DNA of 64,000 nt, from positions 12,874,293-12,938,292 of the forward strand of contig NC_079514.1 in the NCBI RefSeq assembly GCF_000801105.2, in the 5' to 3' direction. The notes beneath the pieces are model-generated. The model was not told the DNA's origin. It was given only the letters and a program-made list of their open reading frames with translations, and did not search any database. Source of the DNA: Raphanus sativus (lineage: Eukaryota > Streptophyta > Magnoliopsida > Brassicales > Brassicaceae). The position numbers were made by a program, and so were the translations under genes. Shown piece by piece: positions 58,851-64,000 of the stretch (position 1 is the stretch's first letter; each line of letters begins with the position of its first letter).

Positions 58851-59710
58851 ATATTTCTATAAATGATTTATAAACCCTTGTATATTTATAATGGTTTACA
58901 AAACAATTAATTAGACTTTATAATAGTTTATAAAATCAGTCTATAAGGCTTTCTAAATAAATTATTAAAGTATAATTCATTTATAAGAGTTTGTAAAATC
59001 AGTCTATAAGGCTTTGTAAGGATTACAAATAACTTATAAATGTTTATAAATCATTTTTAAAGATTTAGAAATCATTTATAAACCTTTATCAATATTTAAT
59101 ATATATTTCTATAAATGATTTATAAACCCTTATATATTTTTAATGGTTTATAAAACAATTAATAAGACTTATAAGAGTTTATAAAATCAGTCTATAAGGT
59201 TTTCTAAATAAATTATTAAAGTATAATTCATTTATAAGAGTTTATAAAATCAGTCTATAAGGCTTTGTAAGGATTACAAATAATTTATAAATGTTTATAA
59301 GTCATTTTTAAAGATTTAGAAATCATTTATAAACCTTTATCAATATTTAATATATATTTCTATAAATGATTTATAAACCCTTATATTTTTTTAATGGTTT
59401 ATAAAAAAATTAATAATACTTTATAAGAGTTTATAAAATCAGTCTATAAGGCTTTCTAAATAAATTATTTTATAAACCCTTATATATTTTTAATGGTTTA
59501 TAAAACAATTAATAAGACTTTTTAAGAATTTATAAAATCAGTCTATAAGGCTTTCTAAATAAATTATTAAAGTATAATTCATTTATAAGAGTTTATAAAA
59601 TCAATCTATAAGACTTTGTAAGGATTACAAATAATTTATAAATGTTTATAAATCATTTTTAAAGATTTAGAAATCATTTATAAACCTTTATCAATATTTA
59701 ATATATATTC
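58851..59710. repeat. Tandem array, about 251-bp unit, 3.5 copies
   Basis: The landmark TCTATAAATGATTTATAAAC starts at 58856, 59108 and 59359 (spacing 252 and 251). The third copy is cut by a deletion of about 152 bp and resumes at 59471. Units are full of TTTATAA motifs and AATCAGTCTATAAGGCTTT. Confidence 0.9.
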
Positions 59711-60012
59711 GTCACGACTTACATAACTCTAGAACATTTTTTTTCAAGCAAGGTGATGACTTTGTCTTCTAATTCTACAATAATTTCCAATCTATTTTCT
59801 TTTTACAACTGTACATAATTTTGGATTATTTCTTCCTGGTCAGATTAGTAGACTCTCTAATACAGAAGCTTTGATTTTTGGTTAGCAGTCAACGGGACCG
59901 TCTGTTTCTTCAAATACTGAAGATTTTTTCTTACAAAGCAATTATAAGAAATACTCAACACAAGTACTTCTGTTAACTTGAACCATTGAGTTTGGTTTCG
60001 CAAGGATCCATA

Positions 60013-60318
60013 TCATACAATGCTCTTTTCATGTTTCCTGGCAAGAACCACTAGATTCCCTTTCTCTGAAACTGGCTCTTTTTCTTCAAGGGAAATCAGC
60101 CTCTGCAACGAATGGAGCCTTTTATTAATCAGGTCTGATGATACAAAACTCTTTGTAGCATGGTTTTCTGCTTCAGTGTATCCGATCCTCTCTTTTCTAA
60201 GTGATAGCTCACAAAATATATATGTGTTTAATTGGAATCTTTTTTGCAGATGTTGGCTGAAGAACACTGGTGTAGTGATTGTGCTAAATGAGTAGGGAAG
60301 CCCCCTGGAAATCAACAA
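60013..60318 (-). pseudogene. Unassigned coding-like fragment in the Pack-MULE
   Basis: A 101-residue minus-strand frame with a protein-like second half (LHSLQRLISLEEKEP, NLVVLARKHEK). I do not recognise the parent gene. The intron-like boundary near 60245 suggests genomic, not cDNA, capture. Confidence 0.3.
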
Positions 60319-60419
60319 AGATGAAGAACAATTTGATTATTAACAAACTGAAACAAGATCCATAAAGAGGAATAAGGAAGAAAGGAAGCATATAACAGAA
60401 GAACAAGGTAAATAGAAAA

Positions 60420-60535
60420 AGAGGAGAAGAACGAGACTTGGAGTGGGAAGCTCCAGCGAAAGGAAGCTTGCACCATCTCCTACACGCCGTATTGAACCAG
60501 CTTGCCTTCTCGCAATTATTAAGATATCCCAGCAA
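60420..60535 (-). pseudogene. Unassigned Cys-containing fragment in the Pack-MULE
   Basis: The minus-strand frame reads LGYLNNCEKASWFNTACRRW and CKLPFAGASHSK, then a donor-like site. Coding-like composition, parent unknown. Confidence 0.35.
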
Positions 60536-60609
60536 AGCTATTCAATCTACAAAACACTAAATTAGATTCGTTTTGAGACTGAGAAATAACAGAAAACAAA
60601 TAATCTAAG

Positions 60610-61183
60610 CTAGTTAGTGATGGCGTAAGAGATGGCTAAAGCAGTGCAGACACCATTGCCAGAACCAGACATATCCTCTCCAAGTAATAGCTTCGAAAAC
60701 CTTTCCTTCATCATCTCAATCTCTGCATTAGTCAAAACAACAAGAAGAAGAAACAGCATTAAAATACAAAACATCTCAATCTCTGCATTAGTCAAAGCTG
60801 CGAACTTTAATTCTCAAAATGTCAGTGAGGAATAAAAGCGAACACTTGATGGACGAACCTGAGACTGTTGATGGTTCCAAAGAGTCGGGGAGAATCTTCC
60901 TCTTATCTCGGTCGACATTCTTCACCGACCAACGAGACGACACCGGGGAATGCGTGAAATCCTCCGTACTGCTAGGGCTTTGCTCCTCCTCTTGTCTGGT
61001 CGCTTCCAAAATCAGAAAATCTGAGCTGCAGCAGCTGCTTTCTCTTCCCTTCTCTCCCACTTGTTGCATCTCTATTCTCAATTTCTCCGGCAAAGAACCC
61101 ACTATTACTACTCCGGTCTCTCTCTTCAACACAGTCTCCGATTTCTTAAGAAAAAAAGAAGTTGCTCGAAGATGTGAAATCAA
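60610..61183 (-). pseudogene. Captured fragment of a RopGEF (PRONE-domain) gene
   Basis: On the minus strand, an N-terminal region ([41 protein letters not shown]) is followed after an intron-like gap by [20 protein letters not shown] and [13 protein letters not shown], the opening of the PRONE catalytic domain of plant Rho (ROP) exchange factors. It stops exactly where the next exon should begin. A 25-bp piece around CTCAATCTCTGCATTAGTC is duplicated (about 60713 and 60772), so the acceptor region of the exon exists twice. Most of PRONE is absent, so it has no exchange activity. Confidence 0.75.
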
Positions 61184-61463
61184 ACGCTCGAAGGAGGAGC
61201 CTCACTCTCACTGTAGATATTCTCGTGAGAGTGACAAGATGCAGATTCGAATTCTAAATTGAATTTGAGGCGTACTTTTTGATCTCACAGTCACAGATCG
61301 GAGAAGATATCTCCGGCGAGAGAAACATGTGGTGAGGGAGAAGGAGAGGTTTAATTATTTAAGGGTACAACAGTAATTTGAATCATTAAAAATATGGTGG
61401 TATAGTTGGTTAGTGTATAATTGAAAAGTGGTACCATGGAAATGGTATTAGTGGCAATTTTCC

Positions 61464-62125
61464 AACATTTTTTGTATCTTAGCTCTTTTTGTTTGATTTT
61501 ATATTATTAAAAGATATTAAACAATCAGATTAACCATATAATAAAAAAATTAGATTTTTTCTTATATGTTATATTTTTGATTTTTTAAATGATTATAAAT
61601 TATTAGAAATTTTAAAATACCACTTTGAAATTTTTGTGATCAATGATTTAATTTGTTTTGTTATAATAAGATACGAATGATCATAAAATTGTATTAATTT
61701 GAATTTTTATTTAATAAATATTCAAATTAAATAATATATATTCAGCTAATGACTTAAAGTAAGAAAATATGTTGCATCAATTTAGTCTTTCAGTTGAAAT
61801 CCTTCAAAACTATGTGGAAAACTAAGATCAAAATAATTCAATATTTGGAAACAATGTGATAAAACCATTAAAATGGTTTTTAGTAATGTTAAAGTAAAAT
61901 ATTAAAAAAATTGTAGAAACCCGTTCTTGTAATAAAAATCCACTTGATGACCACATTACGAGTTTTATAGATATAAAAAGATGATAAAAAATTTAATCGC
62001 AAATTGATCAGACTCATTGTAAATTCAAAATAGATTTAGGTCCACAATTACAATTACAAATGCTAAACCCAATATATAGATAATACTATATGCATATTAA
62101 AAAAAATTCAGACACATATGCATAT
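61464..62125. other. AT-rich spacer between two Mutator-like elements
   Basis: No gene found. Confidence 0.45.
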
Positions 62126-62287
62126 GGGGAAATTTCATGTTTACACTTTCCCTCATACCACAATTCATTTATACACTTTTCATTAATGAGCAAATTACAA
62201 TAGTACCCATGATTGGTTTCTCTTTCGCGTGATTCATCTTCTCCTCTCCTTCGACGAGTTCCGGCATCTCTCTCACACACTACCAAC

Positions 62288-62371
62288 GACGAAATCGACG
62301 ACTCCGGCGATGAAATCGATGATTCCAGCGACAAAATTGACGACTCCGGTGACGAAATCGACGAATCCGGT
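62288..62371 (+). repeat. 21-bp minisatellite, four units, open frame
   Basis: Units encode [21 protein letters not shown] and DEIDESG and run directly into the calreticulin-like frame without a stop. Confidence 0.85.
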
Positions 62372-62374
62372 GAC

Positions 62375-62461
62375 AAAACCTTAGTCTTCCAGTTCTCAGT
62401 CAAGCACGAGCAAAAGCTTGACTGTGGTGGTGGCTACATGAAGCTTCTCAGTGGTGATGTT
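62375..62461 (+). pseudogene. Captured calreticulin exon fragment
   Basis: [20 protein letters not shown], then YMKLLSGDV, is the strongly conserved N-domain segment of plant calreticulin, the ER lectin chaperone, including the KHEQ...DCGGGY core. Only about 29 residues are present. The frame continues into unrelated sequence and ends at 62551. The upstream acidic repeats are not part of calreticulin. Confidence 0.85.
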
Positions 62462-62865
62462 GCTCATCTTCTATATCTCCGCCGTCGTCTTCCTCCGTCC
62501 TCTATGCCGGCAAATGTTACTCCTTTTCTTAGCTTGTGTGATTGGTCTTAGACAAAAGGTGTATGCTTTGTGTGTGTACCCAGTGTGTTTTGTTTTGCCC
62601 TTAGAATTGTTGAAAACGATACTTTAAGAACTAGTGTTCACTTGAGGAATCTACTTAAGAGGTGGATTTTGATTTAAAGGTTATTATTGTAGAATCAGGT
62701 GAAGATGGTCAGGAAGTTCAAGTTCCTCCGAGTCTCCACATCAATGGCACTTCCGTTGTAAATCATTCTATCTTGTTACCAACAAACTAAGAGCAAAATA
62801 TCAACATTCGGAATATATCTTCTCTAGTCACAAGTGTCACACTGTCTCCTCCTCCTCCTATACAT

Positions 62866-62957
62866 TTTCTTGGCTATACGCTTCCTCAAGGACATCCTTG
62901 TCACACGTTCACCTTACCTCCCCCACCTGCCGAAAATAAAAGGACTGGACCTCGCCG
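62866..62957 (+). pseudogene. Captured DUF616-type (TOD1/MUCI70-like) fragment
   Basis: FLGYTLPQGHPCHTFTLPPP, then PAENKRTGPR, matches the stem region before the catalytic part of plant DUF616 proteins, which are Golgi glycosyltransferase-like. A donor-like GTAAGT follows. Only about 30 residues are present. The assignment is from memory of the family motif. Confidence 0.55.
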
Positions 62958-63216
62958 TAAGTCTTGATTGTTGTTGGTTGAATATATCTGAGATTTTAGG
63001 AAACGTTTTGTAAGAAAATATGTTCCATAACGTTACGTATTGGTACAGCGCTTATGTTTCCTCTAGAATCACTGGTTCGTCCACACTTCCTCTAGAATCA
63101 CTGGTTAGCCTAATCGTCCACACGTTATTTTCATTGATGGACACTGCACGGTACACTCCTCTTCTTGGTAGTTTGTTTCGTTAGATGAATCTAGTAGGAG
63201 TTTTCATGTCCATGTT

Positions 63217-63480
63217 GTGAAACATTTTATTGCAGACGCAGCTAGAAGAAACATGGTCAGCTTTGTTTTCAGGGATCAGATACACAAAGAACTCACCAAA
63301 CCGGTTTGTTTCCGCCACACCATTCTCTCACCGTTGGGATACGAGACCGCGCTTTTGAAGGGCTTGTCTGGAGAGATTGACTGCAACGGAGAATCAGCTC
63401 ACAGTCTGTGGCTAGACCCTGACAACACAAAAACCGTGATGCTCTCAAAGGTGGTTTCATTGCTCAAATGCCTGTGCTAG
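63217..63480 (+). pseudogene. Captured coding fragment, parent unidentified
   Basis: An 87-residue frame with a clearly protein-like core (CFRHTILSPLGYETALLKGL, then EIDCNGESAHSLW) after an acceptor-like TTGCAG. It may come from a glycosyltransferase-like protein, but I cannot name the parent. It ends shortly after a donor-like position and has no start of its own. Confidence 0.4.
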
Positions 63481-63599
63481 TAGCAGATTTTCCAGTTATG
63501 GATGCTTCTATAGCTTATCGATGGATGCAGCAGTATAATAAATAGGTTAGGCATCCAATTCGGTCGTAGTCGTTAGATGAAGGCCATTTACATGGAGAT

Positions 63600-64000
63600 G
63601 CATTACTATTTATAAGCCTTTATTAATACTTTTATGGTTTCTTTTGAATTTAAATAATTTTATAAGGTTTTATAAGTTATTTATAATATTATATAAACTA
63701 TTTATAAGACTATATAAACTATTTATAAACCTTTAAAATGATCTATAAACATCTTATAAATGATCTATAAATAATTATAAATGATTTATAAACCATTACA
63801 AATGATTTGTAATATCTTATAAACAATTCATAAACCCTTATAAGTAATGCATAAACCCTTATACATGATTCTAATAACAAATAAAATTATAAAGATATAA
63901 TTTATAAAGGTCTATAAAGTAAATAAAAATATTTATTTATAGTTTATAAACCATTTATAAAGGCTTATAAAGATTTATAAAAATATTATAAAGGCTTTAT
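63600..64000. repeat. TTTATAAA-rich repetitive DNA
   Basis: Irregular repeats of TTATAAA, ATGATTTATAAACC and ACCCTTATA resemble the units at 58851-59710 but lack a strict period. They continue off the edge. Confidence 0.75.

Larger units (their letters stand above)
57665..61463. mobile_element. Putative Pack-MULE with several captured gene fragments
   Basis: The left end is GGGGAAATTTC, followed by TACACTATG, GGTACCAC and ATACCACTAAT. The right end read inward is GGAAAATTGCCACTAATACC, followed by GGTACCAC. These alternating 'taccac' termini are a Mutator-like style, and the same opening recurs at 62126. A clean 9-bp duplication is not visible. Inside are an ATHB1/HAT5 piece (plus), a 251-bp tandem array, two unassigned pieces (minus) and a RopGEF piece (minus). 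No transposase. Confidence 0.65.
62126..64000. mobile_element. Second putative Pack-MULE, open at the right edge
   Basis: Begins GGGGAAATTTCATG, followed by TACACTTTCC and ATACCACAATTCA, the same opening style as the 57665 element. It carries calreticulin-like, DUF616-like and one unidentified coding fragment, all in plus orientation. From about 63600 it enters TTTATAAA-rich DNA like the array in the first element. The right terminus is outside the window. Confidence 0.6.

Noticed and set aside
57656..61472. 9-bp target duplication for the first Pack-MULE
   Set aside because: TATTTCTTT on the left and AACATTTTT on the right do not match convincingly, so I do not claim one.
1..64000. CRISPR arrays, bacterial operons, rRNA genes
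   Set aside because: No direct-repeat/spacer pattern, no prokaryotic gene layout and no rRNA-like stretch; the introns and transposons are those of a plant nuclear genome.

Overview
The window looks like a nuclear segment from a Brassica-type crucifer. Codon use, intron sizes and gene order match Arabidopsis chromosome 3 from about At3g27960 down to At3g27880. The spacers are larger and full of transposons, as in Brassica. The sequence does not settle the species or subgenome.

The collinear genes, in window order, are KLCR2/CMU-type kinesin light chain-related (8.3-10.4 kb), OM47 outer mitochondrial membrane beta-barrel (21.4-24.0 kb), DEG1 thylakoid-lumen protease (24.6-26.8 kb), GLABROUS1 trichome MYB (29.8-31.1 kb), an F-box/kelch pseudogene (50.6-51.9 kb), NQR quinone reductase (53.2-54.1 kb) and a DUF1645 protein on the minus strand (55.5-56.3 kb). 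Two genes do not fit the Arabidopsis order as I recall it: a DC1-domain protein (15.3-17.0 kb) and an IPK2alpha-like inositol polyphosphate kinase (18.6-19.4 kb). KLCR2, OM47, NQR, DC1 and DUF1645 read through cleanly. GL1 and DEG1 each have a one-base indel that breaks the conserved frame. These could be natural null alleles, paralog decay or assembly errors.

The rest is mostly mobile DNA, and many boundaries can be read directly. There are RPA1-like-gene Helitrons (10.8-14.4, 34.1-36.9 and 42.1-46.1 kb), two copies of one small Helitron family (32.8-33.5 and 56.8-57.5 kb), and a further small Helitron (39.5-40.3 kb). Two hAT elements have perfect 8-bp target duplications (27.7-28.4 and 46.5-50.5 kb). 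The second hAT holds a Stowaway MITE and a 3.1-kb CACTA element. A SINE (40.3 kb), an Emigrant-like element (41.0 kb), a Mutator MITE with 9-bp duplications (31.8 kb), a MITE with telomere-like internal repeats (44.7 kb) and poly(A) retroposons (4.3 and 6.0 kb) are also present.

The most unusual part is a set of putative Pack-MULE-type elements that have captured pieces of unrelated host genes. A CTR1-like piece lies at 2.5 kb. ATHB1/HAT5-like and RopGEF-like pieces lie together at 57.7-61.5 kb, with a 251-bp tandem array. Calreticulin-like, DUF616-like and one unidentified piece lie together from 62.1 kb to the right edge. The last two elements share terminal-sequence style and TTATAAA-rich repeats, so they look like members of one gene-collecting family.
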